NCBI GenBank assembly: GCA_900299185.1
Contig: OMIV01000265.1
Span: 1 to 50,361 of the forward strand
Reading direction: 5' to 3'
From: Planctomycetaceae bacterium
Lineage (GTDB): Bacteria; Planctomycetota; Planctomycetia; Planctomycetales; Planctomycetaceae
DNA length: 50,361 nucleotides
The notes beneath the pieces were generated by a model, which searched no databases, had not been told where the DNA came from, and worked only from the letters and a program-made list of their open reading frames with translations. Below are positions 1 through 7,240 of the stretch, piece by piece (position 1 is the stretch's first letter; each line of letters begins with the position of its first letter). The position numbers and the translations under genes were made by a program.

Positions 1-42
1 CTGTAGAGCTTGCGTAAATCACTCGATGCAGAAGGATGATTT

Positions 43-237
43 ATGAAAGCAGTATCCAAGCCGTTGACGGAGAAGTTGGCCTACCGCATGAAGGAAGCCG
101 CTGAGCAAGTCGGTTGCTGCGAGCGGCTTATCTGGGGCTTCATCAAGAGCGGCGAACTCAAGGCCGCGCGACTCGGACGCTCGGTGCGAATTATGCACGA
201 TGAGCTGGTCCGTTTTCTGGAATCCAGGCAGGGCTGA
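43..237 (+). CDS. Excisionase-family helix-turn-helix DNA-binding protein
   Basis: A 64-residue basic protein that is almost entirely one MerR/excisionase-type winged helix-turn-helix. It has the usual layout: a leading 'AYRMKEAAEQVG' helix, a recognition helix around residues 28-36, and the 'LKAARLGRSVRI' wing, ending in a helix that carries 'LVRFLESR'. Such proteins bind DNA next to attachment sites or promoters and act as recombination directionality factors or small regulators of integrated elements. The ATG at 43 has a good ribosome binding site (AGAAGGA at about 30-36). It opens a same-strand gene run that ends with a tyrosine integrase, which fits an excisionase role. That role is inferred from context; a plain transcriptional regulator is also possible. 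Confidence 0.8.
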   Translation: MKAVSKPLTEKLAYRMKEAAEQVGCCERLIWGFIKSGELKAARLGRSVRIMHDELVRFLESRQG

Positions 238-240
238 GCG

Positions 241-465
241 GTGCGAATAACGCTCGTGCTCATTCCGACGCCTGATGACTCGCGACCGTGGCAGATTCGG
301 TTGCGTCTGGCGCTCAAACACTTGTTGCGGGCTCAAGGTCTGCGTTGCGTCGAGTATCGACTGAGCAACGCGGACGGCTCGCAGGCTGACTTATCAAAAA
401 CAACACGGGCGACTGATACCGGCACAGACACAACTCAGACCGGTGATTCAGTACGCCCGGATTAA
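241..465 (+). CDS. Small hypothetical protein of the integrated element
   Basis: A 74-residue reading frame that starts with GTG three bases after the stop of the helix-turn-helix gene, so the two are probably translationally coupled. The product has a short hydrophobic start and an Arg-rich middle (around residues 17-40), with a polar Thr/Asp-rich tail. I recognise no domain. Its stop overlaps the ribosome binding site of the next gene. It could be a real small element gene or a chance frame; the tight packing on both sides is the only support. Confidence 0.4.
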   Translation: MRITLVLIPTPDDSRPWQIRLRLALKHLLRAQGLRCVEYRLSNADGSQADLSKTTRATDTGTDTTQTGDSVRPD

Positions 466-478
466 GGAAACCAACCTC

Positions 479-940
479 ATGGTTGAGATTGTGGACTCGC
501 TCAACGCTCGTGACGTGGAGCAAGCCGAGCGAGAGGTTATTGGCATCGCTCTGCGACATCCAGAAAGCTGGCCGAAGCTGGCGAAAGTTAGACCTGAATG
601 GTTTCGCGAATGGCGAGATCAACAACTCTGGCAAGCGATTCTACGCTGCTATGAGTGCAACGAAGGCATGGTTGAAGACCCGGTTCTTGGGGACTTGCTC
701 ATCGAAATGTTCGGCGACGATGCCGAAGACCTGGCAGCGCGAGCCGTCGACATTAGCCACACGTTTCTGCATTGGGAGTTTGTGGATTTCAACGTGACGC
801 TGCTCGAACGTGCTGGGACACGTCTGGCGATTCGGCGACAGGCTCAAGTTGTCATCGAGATGTGTGACTCGCGTCGACCGATGTCTGCGATTCGCGATGT
901 CCTTGCTCAACCGCCAATCGGCAAGGAGATCCTCATATGA
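479..940 (+). CDS. Stand-alone DnaB N-terminal-domain-like protein
   Basis: A 153-residue protein that resembles the helical N-terminal domain of the replicative helicase DnaB. Visible pattern: 'AEREVIGIALRHPE' (first helix of the fold), a Trp-rich 'EWFREWRDQQLWQAI' stretch corresponding to the 'F....H..IF' segment of DnaB-N, then helical segments to the end. There is no ATPase domain. In DnaB this domain mediates ring collars and primase/loader contacts, so a separate copy could act as a helicase-loading or primase-binding partner (inference). I chose ATG 479, preceded by AAGGAA at 464-469, over an upstream in-frame GTG at 443. The stop overlaps the next start as ATGA, implying co-translation with the DUF3987 protein. 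Confidence 0.6.
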   Translation: MVEIVDSLNARDVEQAEREVIGIALRHPESWPKLAKVRPEWFREWRDQQLWQAILRCYECNEGMVEDPVLGDLLIEMFGDDAEDLAARAVDISHTFLHWEFVDFNVTLLERAGTRLAIRRQAQVVIEMCDSRRPMSAIRDVLAQPPIGKEILI

Positions 941-2586
941 AGACCTCATGGCAATCCGAGTCGCTGGCGCGGCTCAAGAGTGTTGACGAGCAAGCGACTG
1001 ATTCACGGGCTCATAATGTGCTCGATGAAACTCCGACCGCTGGTGACTTCGACCATCAGCAACATCCAGAACCAGACGTCTTCGAGTGGCCAGAACCCAG
1101 ACCGCTGCCTAATGAGTTGCTCGATGTGGAAGCCTTCGAACCGACATTGTTGCCGGAGAAGTTCCGAGGCTGGATTGAAGACATCGCGGAGCGGCTGCAA
1201 TGTCCGATCGACTTCCCGGCGGTCGCTTCAATGGTCGTGCTTGCGGGCATCGTCGGCAGGAAGGTCGGCATACGACCGAAGCGGCGAGACGATTGGCTCG
1301 TCATTCCGAACTTGTGGGGAGCGGTCATCGGTAGGCCAGGCATCATGAAGACGCCTGCGCTGGCGGAACCGCTCAACGTGCTCAAGCGATTGGAGATCGA
1401 CGCCAAGCAAGCCTTCGATCAACAACGCGGCGAGCATGAGACCTTGCTGCTCGTAGCCGGAGCGACTCGCAAGAACCGCGAGGAGGAACTCAAGAAGGCC
1501 GCGAAGTCTGACGCCAACAAAGCTCGCGAGATCGCTGCGGAGATCATCGGACTCGATGCCGTGCCGGAGCCAGTGCGGCGGCGGTATCTCGTGAATGATG
1601 GCACGGTCGAGAAGCTCGGCGAGTTGCTGGCTCAAAATCCCAACGGTTTGACGATCTTCCGCGATGAGCTAACGAGCTTGCTAAAGTCGCTCGACAAGGA
1701 AGGCCAAGAAGGAGCACGAGGCTTCTATCTCACGGCATGGAACGGCGACTCGCGCTACACCTACGACCGCATCACACGCGGCACGCTCGACATCACGGCG
1801 GCTTGTGTGTCACTGATCGGCGGCATTCAACCAGGACCGCTCGGTGACTATCTCCGCGCTGCTGTCAAAGGCGGTGCGGGCGATGATGGATTGCTGCAAC
1901 GCTTTCAGTTGATGGTTTGGCCGGACACATCGACGTCGTGGCACAATGTCGATCGGTTTCCCGATTCGGCAGCGAAGCAACGCGCTTATGAGACTTGCGA
2001 GCGACTCGATGCTCTCGATGTTGCGAGCATTGGGACGGAATTGTCGGAGTCTGATTCTCAACCGTTCTTAAAGTTCGATAACGACGCTCAAGACGTGTTC
2101 GATGGATGGCGCGAGAAGCTCGAATTGCGATTGCGTTCTGATTGCGATCATCCGGCGGTTGAATCGCACTTGAGCAAGTATCGGTCGCTCGTGCCGAGTC
2201 TCGCGTTGCTGATTCATCTCGCTGATGAGCCTGATGGCGGGCCGGTCTCTGAAACGGCGACGCTCAAGGCGGTTGCATGGGCGAGCTATCTCGAAAGCCA
2301 TGCTCGACGCATCTACGGAGCAGTCTCGCATCGAGCATCATCAGGAGCAAAGGCGTTGGCCAGCAAGCTGCTGAAGAACGAGTTGTCGGCATCGTTCGCG
2401 CTGCGTGATGTGTATCGCAACGGCTGGACGCATCTCGGCACTCGTGACGAAGTCGACGAAGCCGTCAACGTGCTGATCGACCTCGATTGGCTCCGTGAAG
2501 TCCACGAGGAACGAGACAGCGGCAGACCTCCGACGTGGTACGTCGTCAATCCGAAAACTGCGGCAATGGCTCCGAGCAAGCACTGA
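937..2586 (+). CDS. DUF3987 P-loop protein (putative element replication helicase/primase partner)
   Basis: A 549-residue cytoplasmic protein of the DUF3987 family, common on plasmids, phages and integrated elements and usually linked to replication. A Walker A-like loop GRPGIMKT lies at residues 132-139. A Walker B-like strand 'TIFRDE' is at 239-244. They are followed by a conserved RecA-like segment with 'RGFYLTAWNG' and 'SLIGGIQPG', and a C-terminal winged-helix-like part ending 'TWYVVNP'. The first ~70 residues are acidic and probably flexible. It overlaps the DnaB-N-like gene by four bases, so the pair probably forms one replication module. ATPase activity is inferred from the motifs; helicase activity is not shown. 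Confidence 0.75.
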   Translation: MKTSWQSESLARLKSVDEQATDSRAHNVLDETPTAGDFDHQQHPEPDVFEWPEPRPLPNELLDVEAFEPTLLPEKFRGWIEDIAERLQCPIDFPAVASMVVLAGIVGRKVGIRPKRRDDWLVIPNLWGAVIGRPGIMKTPALAEPLNVLKRLEIDAKQAFDQQRGEHETLLLVAGATRKNREEELKKAAKSDANKAREIAAEIIGLDAVPEPVRRRYLVNDGTVEKLGELLAQNPNGLTIFRDELTSLLKSLDKEGQEGARGFYLTAWNGDSRYTYDRITRGTLDITAACVSLIGGIQPGPLGDYLRAAVKGGAGDDGLLQRFQLMVWPDTSTSWHNVDRFPDSAAKQRAYETCERLDALDVASIGTELSESDSQPFLKFDNDAQDVFDGWREKLELRLRSDCDHPAVESHLSKYRSLVPSLALLIHLADEPDGGPVSETATLKAVAWASYLESHARRIYGAVSHRASSGAKALASKLLKNELSASFALRDVYRNGWTHLGTRDEVDEAVNVLIDLDWLREVHEERDSGRPPTWYVVNPKTAAMAPSKH

Positions 2587-2658
2587 CAAAACCGCCAAAA
2601 GGGGCTTCTGTCAGTTTTGTCGGTTCGGTCTCAGGGGCTTTCTCAGTTTGAGAGCCCC
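2582..2658 (+). other. Two consecutive hairpins between DUF3987 gene and toxin-antitoxin pair
   Basis: The first inverted repeat pairs 2582-2592 (ACTGACAAAAC) with 2614-2624 (GTTTTGTCGGT, one G-T pair) and contains the DUF3987 stop codon. The second pairs GGGGCT (2634-2639) with AGCCCC (2653-2658), extended by CTC/GAG inside. No U-tract follows, so a simple intrinsic terminator is not clear. The structures may attenuate read-through into the toxin-antitoxin genes or stabilise the mRNA end. Confidence 0.3.
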
Positions 2659-2686
2659 GACGACCGGGAAACTCTGTCGCCTGAAT

Positions 2687-2710
2687 CGTATGCGCTCGCG
2701 TATGCTCTCG
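2687..2710 (+). promoter_or_regulatory. Tandem 12-bp direct repeat, candidate antitoxin operator
   Basis: CGTATGCGCTCG (2687-2698) is followed immediately by CGTATGCTCTCG (2699-2710), 11 of 12 bases identical. The pair ends 45 bases before the antitoxin ATG. RHH antitoxins commonly repress their own operon by binding short tandem repeats in this position. Binding is inferred; no convincing -35/-10 boxes were seen around it. Confidence 0.3.
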
Positions 2711-2755
2711 CTGAAAGCCGAACCTACTTCGACCTCACTCAGCAAAGGCAGCGAT

Positions 2756-3043
2756 ATGAGCGCGACCGTCCGCATCAATCCCGATACTCACGCCAAACTC
2801 AAAGCACTCTGCGATCAGACCGGCGAAACGATCCCGACCGTTCTCGATCAAGCCATCGAGCACTACCGGCGGCAACGTTTTCTCGAAGATTGCTCTCAAG
2901 CCTACGGCAAGCTGCGAGCTGACCCGAAAGCATGGCAAGAGGTACTCGCCGAACGTGCTGAACTCGATGGCACGCTGAGCGACGGGCTTGACGTGGTCGT
3001 CACATCAAAGACCAAAACAAAGCGGACATCCAAGAGCCGCTAA
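2756..3043 (+). CDS. RHH-type antitoxin of a MazF-like toxin-antitoxin pair
   Basis: A 95-residue protein with an N-terminal ribbon-helix-helix: strand 'ATVRINPDTHAKL', then two helices through 'PTVLDQAIEHYRRQ'. An acidic helical middle with 'WQEVLAERAELDG' and a very basic Lys/Arg/Thr tail follow. Antitoxins of this kind bind operator DNA through the RHH and wrap the toxin with the C-terminal part. The frame is open further upstream, but ATG 2756 is preferred because it has AAAGG at about 2744-2748 and starts exactly at the RHH strand. The toxin gene follows 13 bases after its stop, the normal antitoxin-toxin order. Confidence 0.75.
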   Translation: MSATVRINPDTHAKLKALCDQTGETIPTVLDQAIEHYRRQRFLEDCSQAYGKLRADPKAWQEVLAERAELDGTLSDGLDVVVTSKTKTKRTSKSR

Positions 3044-3056
3044 GAAGGTAACTCTC

Positions 3057-3398
3057 ATGACAACACCGACACGCGGTGAGGTATGGCTGATCGACTTCGA
3101 CCCAACAAAAGGCCGAGAGCAAGCGGGCAAGCGACCAGGATTGGTCGTCTCAACGAATGGTTTCAACAAGAGCCCGGCGGGACTGGTGGTCGTGCTGCCA
3201 ATCACCAGCAAGTTCAAAGGCATTCCGTGGCACGTTGAAGCATCTCCGCCTGATGGGGGCTTGAAGATGACGAGCTTCATCATGTGCGAGGCAGTGAGGT
3301 CGGTCTCGGTCGAGCGGTTTGTGAGTCGACTGGGCTCGATTCGGAAAGCGACTCAAGACGAAGTCGACGACCGACTGCGCATCCTCTTCGATCTGTAA
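3057..3398 (+). CDS. MazF/PemK-family endoribonuclease toxin
   Basis: A 113-residue protein of the MazF/PemK (CcdB-like fold) family, ribosome-independent or ribosome-associated mRNA interferases. It shows the N-terminal 'RGEVWLIDFDPTKGREQAGKRPGLVVS' pattern, with the conserved Gly-Arg-Pro turn and catalytic Arg. The 'VVLPITS' strand carries the conserved Thr/Ser, and a 'SFIMCEAVRSVSVERF' strand-helix follows. Length is typical. ATG 3057 has AGAAGG at 3043-3048 overlapping the antitoxin stop; a longer in-frame start is rejected. The pair probably helps keep the integrated element in the population (inference). Confidence 0.85.
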   Translation: MTTPTRGEVWLIDFDPTKGREQAGKRPGLVVSTNGFNKSPAGLVVVLPITSKFKGIPWHVEASPPDGGLKMTSFIMCEAVRSVSVERFVSRLGSIRKATQDEVDDRLRILFDL

Positions 3399-3448
3399 CT
3401 TTTCCGACCGGGCTTCATCGACAGCATTCGACAACGGAGTCATCAACA

Positions 3449-4801
3449 ATGGCGAGCTTTAGTTTCGACGCGGAAAAGAAGACCGCATTTATTCAATGGC
3501 GAGACATCAACAAGGATCGGCGCGGCATTCGATTGGCCGGAGTCTCAAAGACGTTTGCGATGCGGTTTCATTCGTTGGTCGAGACGCTGAGCGATGCTCA
3601 ACGCACTGGCAGCGGACTCGACCGACATACGACTGACTTCGTCAGTGGTCTATCCGATGAGTTCTACGACAAGCTCTCGAAGACCGACCTCATCGAGCCT
3701 CGCGTCAAAGCCACGACGGAACCGGCTGAGTCTGCGGATACGGACGGCATGACGTTGGGCAAGTTCCTGGCGGAGTACCTTGAGCGACGGACTGACGTGA
3801 AGGCGGGAACCAAGACCTTCTACACCCACACAGTTCGCAATCTCTTGGACTGCATTGGTGCCAAGAAGCTCGTGGCCGATGTCACTGAAGGCGACGCGGA
3901 TGAATTCCGCCGATTCCTCAAACGCGAAAAGCTGTCCGACGCGACGATCAATCGACGTTGCGGTCTGGCGAAGACCTTCTTCAGGTCTGCGGTTCGACAT
4001 CGACTCATCAGCTCGAACCCGTTTCAAGACCTCGCAGCAACCACGAAGATCAATGCAGAGCGACAACGCTTCATTGACCGCGAAACCATTTCAGCAGTCA
4101 TCGAAGCCGCGCCTGACGCTGAATGGCGATTGCTGATTGCGTTGTCTCGGTTTGGTGGGCTGCGAGTCCCGAGCGAACCGTTAAGCCTGAAATGGGCGGA
4201 CATCGACTGGGAGAAGTCCCGAATGAAGGTGACGTCGCCAAAGACCGAGCACCATCAAGGTCGGTCATTCCGATGGGTGCCGATTTTCCCTGAATTGAAG
4301 TTGCATTTGGAAGCCGTTTGGGAGCAAGCCGAAGACGGTGCCGAGTGGGTTATCTCGAAGCATCGACCGGCGGCGACTCAAGATTCATGGGGACATTGGA
4401 GAGCGGTCAATCTGCGAACTCAGTTCGAGAAGATCATTCGCCGAGCGGGTGTCGAACCGTGGCCAAAGCTCTGGCAAAACCTGCGATCGTCCCGAGAGAC
4501 TGAACTTTGCGAGCAACATCCGCTGCATGTGGTCTGCCAATGGATCGGCAACACAGAACGCATCGCGGCAAAGCACTATCTGCAAGTCCGCGACGAAGAC
4601 TTCGAGAAGGCCATCACGTCTCAAATAGTGATGCCAAAAGTGATGCCACTTGATGCCGTTTTGGGCTGCACGGGCTCGCACGACGAAACCGGTCATCTGA
4701 CGCAAGTCGTGTCGGTACAAGAAAAAACGGCTGCATGCGAAAACATGCAACCGTGTTCAGTGGGCAATACTGGATTCGAACCAGTGACTTCTACCGTGTG
4801 A
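3449..4801 (+). CDS. Tyrosine recombinase / integrase of the tRNA-Val element
   Basis: A 450-residue tyrosine-family site-specific recombinase. It has an N-terminal arm (1-90), a core-binding SAM-like domain (about 95-195), then a catalytic domain with Arg239 (in GGLRVPSE), Arg346 (NLRSSRETEL) and nucleophile Tyr377 (AKHYLQV). The two usual histidine positions are not His: Gln343 stands in the HxxR motif and Asn368 in the 'GH' motif (WIGN). As I recall, planctomycete integrases commonly share this pattern, so it is probably functional. ATG 3449 is preferred over upstream frames. The last residues (VGNTGFEPVTSTV) are encoded by antisense of the tRNA-Val gene, and the stop lies in its anticodon loop. 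This places the attachment site at the tRNA 3' half. Confidence 0.9.
   Translation: MASFSFDAEKKTAFIQWRDINKDRRGIRLAGVSKTFAMRFHSLVETLSDAQRTGSGLDRHTTDFVSGLSDEFYDKLSKTDLIEPRVKATTEPAESADTDGMTLGKFLAEYLERRTDVKAGTKTFYTHTVRNLLDCIGAKKLVADVTEGDADEFRRFLKREKLSDATINRRCGLAKTFFRSAVRHRLISSNPFQDLAATTKINAERQRFIDRETISAVIEAAPDAEWRLLIALSRFGGLRVPSEPLSLKWADIDWEKSRMKVTSPKTEHHQGRSFRWVPIFPELKLHLEAVWEQAEDGAEWVISKHRPAATQDSWGHWRAVNLRTQFEKIIRRAGVEPWPKLWQNLRSSRETELCEQHPLHVVCQWIGNTERIAAKHYLQVRDEDFEKAITSQIVMPKVMPLDAVLGCTGSHDETGHLTQVVSVQEKTAACENMQPCSVGNTGFEPVTSTV
4722..4753 (-). terminator. Intrinsic terminator of tRNA-Val
   Basis: On the minus strand a 10-bp stem (4753-4744 pairing with 4737-4728, one G-U pair) with a six-base loop is followed by six T residues (4727-4722). 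It begins 8 bases past the 3' end of the tRNA. This is a classic rho-independent terminator, and it lies inside the antisense 3' end of the integrase gene. Confidence 0.75.
4761..4801. other. Probable attachment-site end of the integrated element (tRNA 3' half)
   Basis: The integrase frame extends into the T-arm and anticodon arm of tRNA-Val, and the element genes all lie on the tRNA 3' side. Tyrosine integrases typically recombine within a tRNA 3' half and regenerate it from their own attP copy. A second, partial copy of this segment should lie at the unseen left end of the element. The exact crossover bases cannot be fixed from one junction. Confidence 0.5.
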
Positions 4802-4833
4802 AGATAGCACTCTAGCCGCTGAGTTAATTGCCC
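4761..4833 (-). tRNA. tRNA-Val (anticodon CAC)
   Basis: On the minus strand a full 73-base cloverleaf folds. The acceptor stem GGGCAAT pairs with ATTGCCC and the discriminator is A. The D-arm is ACTC/GAGT. The anticodon stem CTATC/GGTAG encloses loop TTCACAC, giving anticodon CAC, which reads the Val codon GTG. The T-arm is ACTGG-TTCGAAT-CCAGT. The 3' CCA is not encoded. The 3' half is the apparent integration target of the element to its left, and the whole gene remains intact. Confidence 0.93.
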
Positions 4834-5326
4834 GATGCTTGCGGGGCGGGTTTTAGTCGCGGTGGGGTGGGACTTCAACCTTGCTCGATGTGGGGCAGAC
4901 ATCTTCGTCGAGATGTCTCACGTGCTTCTGGCATCCAGCAGTTGGCGGCGAACTTTCCGCGAACATCGAGTGACGCAGCTTCGCGTTTTTCGCTCGGTTC
5001 ACTGGGGATTCGAAGCGGAATTGTCTCGATCTGTAGATCGTCGGTGAGGTCGAGCGGGAGTCATGTCGAGGTGCTGAGACGAGTGGTTCGTCGGACTCTT
5101 GATTGAGTTGGGAACAACCGTCATTTCCGTACTACGACGGCTTGATCATGACGACTCGCAAGACTTTCCCATCCTGCACGATTCGACTTCGGAGCTAGCT
5201 TGGAAGGAGCGTATCTCGTTTTGTTCTTAGCGAGTCCTGAGACAGCAAGGCCATTCGCTCGGTTTCCACTCGTTGCCTGACGCGGTTGTTCCAATCGTGC
5301 TTCAGGCTTTGAACCGGGAGGCAGTC
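4834..5326. other. Intergenic region, no gene seen
   Basis: This holds the tRNA promoter candidate and a perfect 8-bp hairpin, AGACATCT (4897-4904) with AGATGTCT (4911-4918) around a six-base loop. Short frames here have no recognisable content or ribosome binding sites. The acyl-CoA ligase leader occupies the right end. Confidence 0.5.
4850..4878 (-). promoter_or_regulatory. Candidate sigma-70 promoter of tRNA-Val
   Basis: On the minus strand TTGAAG (4878-4873) and TAAAAC (4855-4850) are separated by exactly 17 bases. A G+C-rich discriminator (CCGCCCCGC) follows before the tRNA 5' end at 4833. The spacing, position and GC-rich discriminator are typical of stable-RNA promoters. The -10 match is only partial. 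Confidence 0.45.
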
Positions 5327-7015
5327 ATGATCGCGACCAACTTGCCTGCAAGTCCAGAACGGCCTTGGCTGGATCACTACCCGGCAGGAGTCCCAAAGTC
5401 GCTGTCCATTCCCTCGATCCCCGCTTGGGGATTGCTCGACCGCACCGCTCACCGCCACCCGAACCGAGTGGCTTGCCAGTACTACCACCAAGAAGTGACG
5501 TATGCCGAGGTTGCTGAGAAAGCTCGGCGAGTGGCCTCGATGCTCCATCGTTTTGGACTCAAGCCCGGCGAGCGTGTCGGCCTATTGCTACCCAACTTGC
5601 CGGAGTACGTCTGGGTCTTGAACGGCATCTGGATGGCGGGCGGTGTCGCCGTCGCGCTCCGCCCGTTGATGGTGGCCGAAGAGATCGATGCGTTCTTGAG
5701 AACAACCGGCTGCCGCTTCGCCGTCAGCCTTGATGTGCTGGCGCCGTTGATTGTGAATGGCAAACACAAGCCCGAGCACTTCTTCTTCGTGACGATCAAC
5801 GATCGACTGCCCGCCTGGCAAAAACTGGGATATGTGTTTGCTCGTTGGCGAAGACTTGGCAAGTGGCCGACTCCCGATCATCCGAGTCAGCATGATTTGG
5901 CTGAACTCGTCGATGCGAGCGACCCGAACTTCGTGCCCTATCGATCAGAGTCTGTCGAAGTCCCAGCCTACATCCTTCCCACTGGAGGAACGACCGTGCA
6001 TCCGAAGGCCGTCACATTCAGCCATCGAAACTTGGTGGCGAATGCGTGGCAGATCTTCCATTGGGCGGGAGCCGCAGAAGCTCGCGAGCGGATGCTGTGT
6101 GTGTTGCCGTTCTTCCATAGCTATGGCTTAACGACTTGCTGCATGACCGGCGTGGCAATGGCCGCAACGCTCGTGATGCATCACCGCTTCATTCCTCGAG
6201 TGGTCATGAAACTGATGGAAGACCACCAACCGACGATCTTCCCGGCCGTCCCGGCCATGCTCGCGGCACTCAATCTCCTCTTGAGAGAGAAGCCCATTCA
6301 ATTTCGAGGACTGCGGTATGTGATCTCTGGCGGAGCACCGCTGGATCGAGCCATCGCAGATGAATTCTCGCGATACTCGGGAGCCATCGTGGTTGAAGGT
6401 TACGGAATGTCGGAAGCCAGCCCGGTCATCTCGACGGGGCCTTTGGATGGCACCGACGAACCCGGCACCATCGGCATGCCGCTGCCCGAGACCGATGTGC
6501 GAATTGTGAATGCAGAAGACGAAGTGACCGAGCTGCCGCCAGGTGAGATCGGTGAATTGGTCGTTCGCGGGCCTCAAGTGATGCTCGGCTATTGGCACGA
6601 TGACGAAGCGACTCGGCAAACGATTCGCGATGGCTGGCTGCATACCGGCGACTTGGGAACTCGAGACGCGAACGGCGTGTTTCGCATCGTCGACCGCAAG
6701 AAGGATCTGATTATCACCTCGGGCTTCAACGTGTATCCGGCCGATGTCGAACCGGTTCTCAGGAAGGCTCCGGGTGTTGCCGACGTCGCCGTGATCGGTG
6801 TGCCGGACGATGTCGCGGGAGAGATCGTTAAGGCCGTCATCGCGATCAAGCCGGGGACGACATTCGATCAATCCGCGTTCGACACTTTCACGGAGTTGCA
6901 CTTGGCAAAGCACAAACGTCCGAAGCAGGTCGTGATTGTCGAAGGCGACTTACCGAGGAACTTCCTTGGCAAAGTGCTGCGTCGAAAGTTGAAGCCAGAG
7001 GTCAGTAGCAAATGA
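5327..7015 (+). CDS. Acyl-CoA ligase / AMP-binding enzyme
   Basis: A 562-residue ANL-superfamily adenylate-forming enzyme, most like long-chain fatty-acid--CoA ligases. They activate a carboxylic acid with ATP to the acyl-adenylate and then to the CoA thioester. Motifs: phosphate loop T219-GGTTVHPK; YGMSE at 359-363; HTGD at 439-442; RKKD at 457-460 (hinge); and the probable catalytic lysine K549 in 'GKVLRRKL'. The phosphate loop departs from the usual SGTTGxPKG, with Val-His in place of Gly-Leu. ATG 5327 has GGGAGG immediately upstream; the longer frame from 5273 is rejected. An aldehyde dehydrogenase and an SDR follow on the same strand, suggesting a shared lipid or aldehyde route. Confidence 0.88.
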   Translation: MIATNLPASPERPWLDHYPAGVPKSLSIPSIPAWGLLDRTAHRHPNRVACQYYHQEVTYAEVAEKARRVASMLHRFGLKPGERVGLLLPNLPEYVWVLNGIWMAGGVAVALRPLMVAEEIDAFLRTTGCRFAVSLDVLAPLIVNGKHKPEHFFFVTINDRLPAWQKLGYVFARWRRLGKWPTPDHPSQHDLAELVDASDPNFVPYRSESVEVPAYILPTGGTTVHPKAVTFSHRNLVANAWQIFHWAGAAEARERMLCVLPFFHSYGLTTCCMTGVAMAATLVMHHRFIPRVVMKLMEDHQPTIFPAVPAMLAALNLLLREKPIQFRGLRYVISGGAPLDRAIADEFSRYSGAIVVEGYGMSEASPVISTGPLDGTDEPGTIGMPLPETDVRIVNAEDEVTELPPGEIGELVVRGPQVMLGYWHDDEATRQTIRDGWLHTGDLGTRDANGVFRIVDRKKDLIITSGFNVYPADVEPVLRKAPGVADVAVIGVPDDVAGEIVKAVIAIKPGTTFDQSAFDTFTELHLAKHKRPKQVVIVEGDLPRNFLGKVLRRKLKPEVSSK

Positions 7016-7051
7016 AGCAAGGCTCTCGCGCGTTCTCCAGCTTGAATTTAG

Positions 7052-7113
7052 GGTGATGCGAGTCGCGGAGCGACTCGCCGACGTTGGTCAGTCGCTCTGC
7101 GGCTGAGATTGGC
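7052..7113. repeat. 62-bp double-hairpin intergenic repeat, copy 1
   Basis: This matches 39935-39996 over 62 ungapped bases with 6 differences. It contains the perfect inverted repeat GCGAGTCGC (7058-7066)/GCGACTCGC (7070-7078), then CAGTCGC (7089-7095)/GCGGCTG (7099-7105, one wobble). A further palindromic GCGTGCC/GGCACGC lies just beyond it. It sits between the acyl-CoA ligase and the aldehyde dehydrogenase genes. It is REP-like in size and form. Confidence 0.8.
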
Positions 7114-7240
7114 GTGCCTGGCACGCTGCAAGTAGTGAATCGATCTATCTCTAAAACTGAGGAAATGCGAATCTTCGAAGCCTGCGAAAGCACCTCACGA
7201 ATCGTCCGGTTCATCAGCCAGTCCCTGAATCATCTCCACC

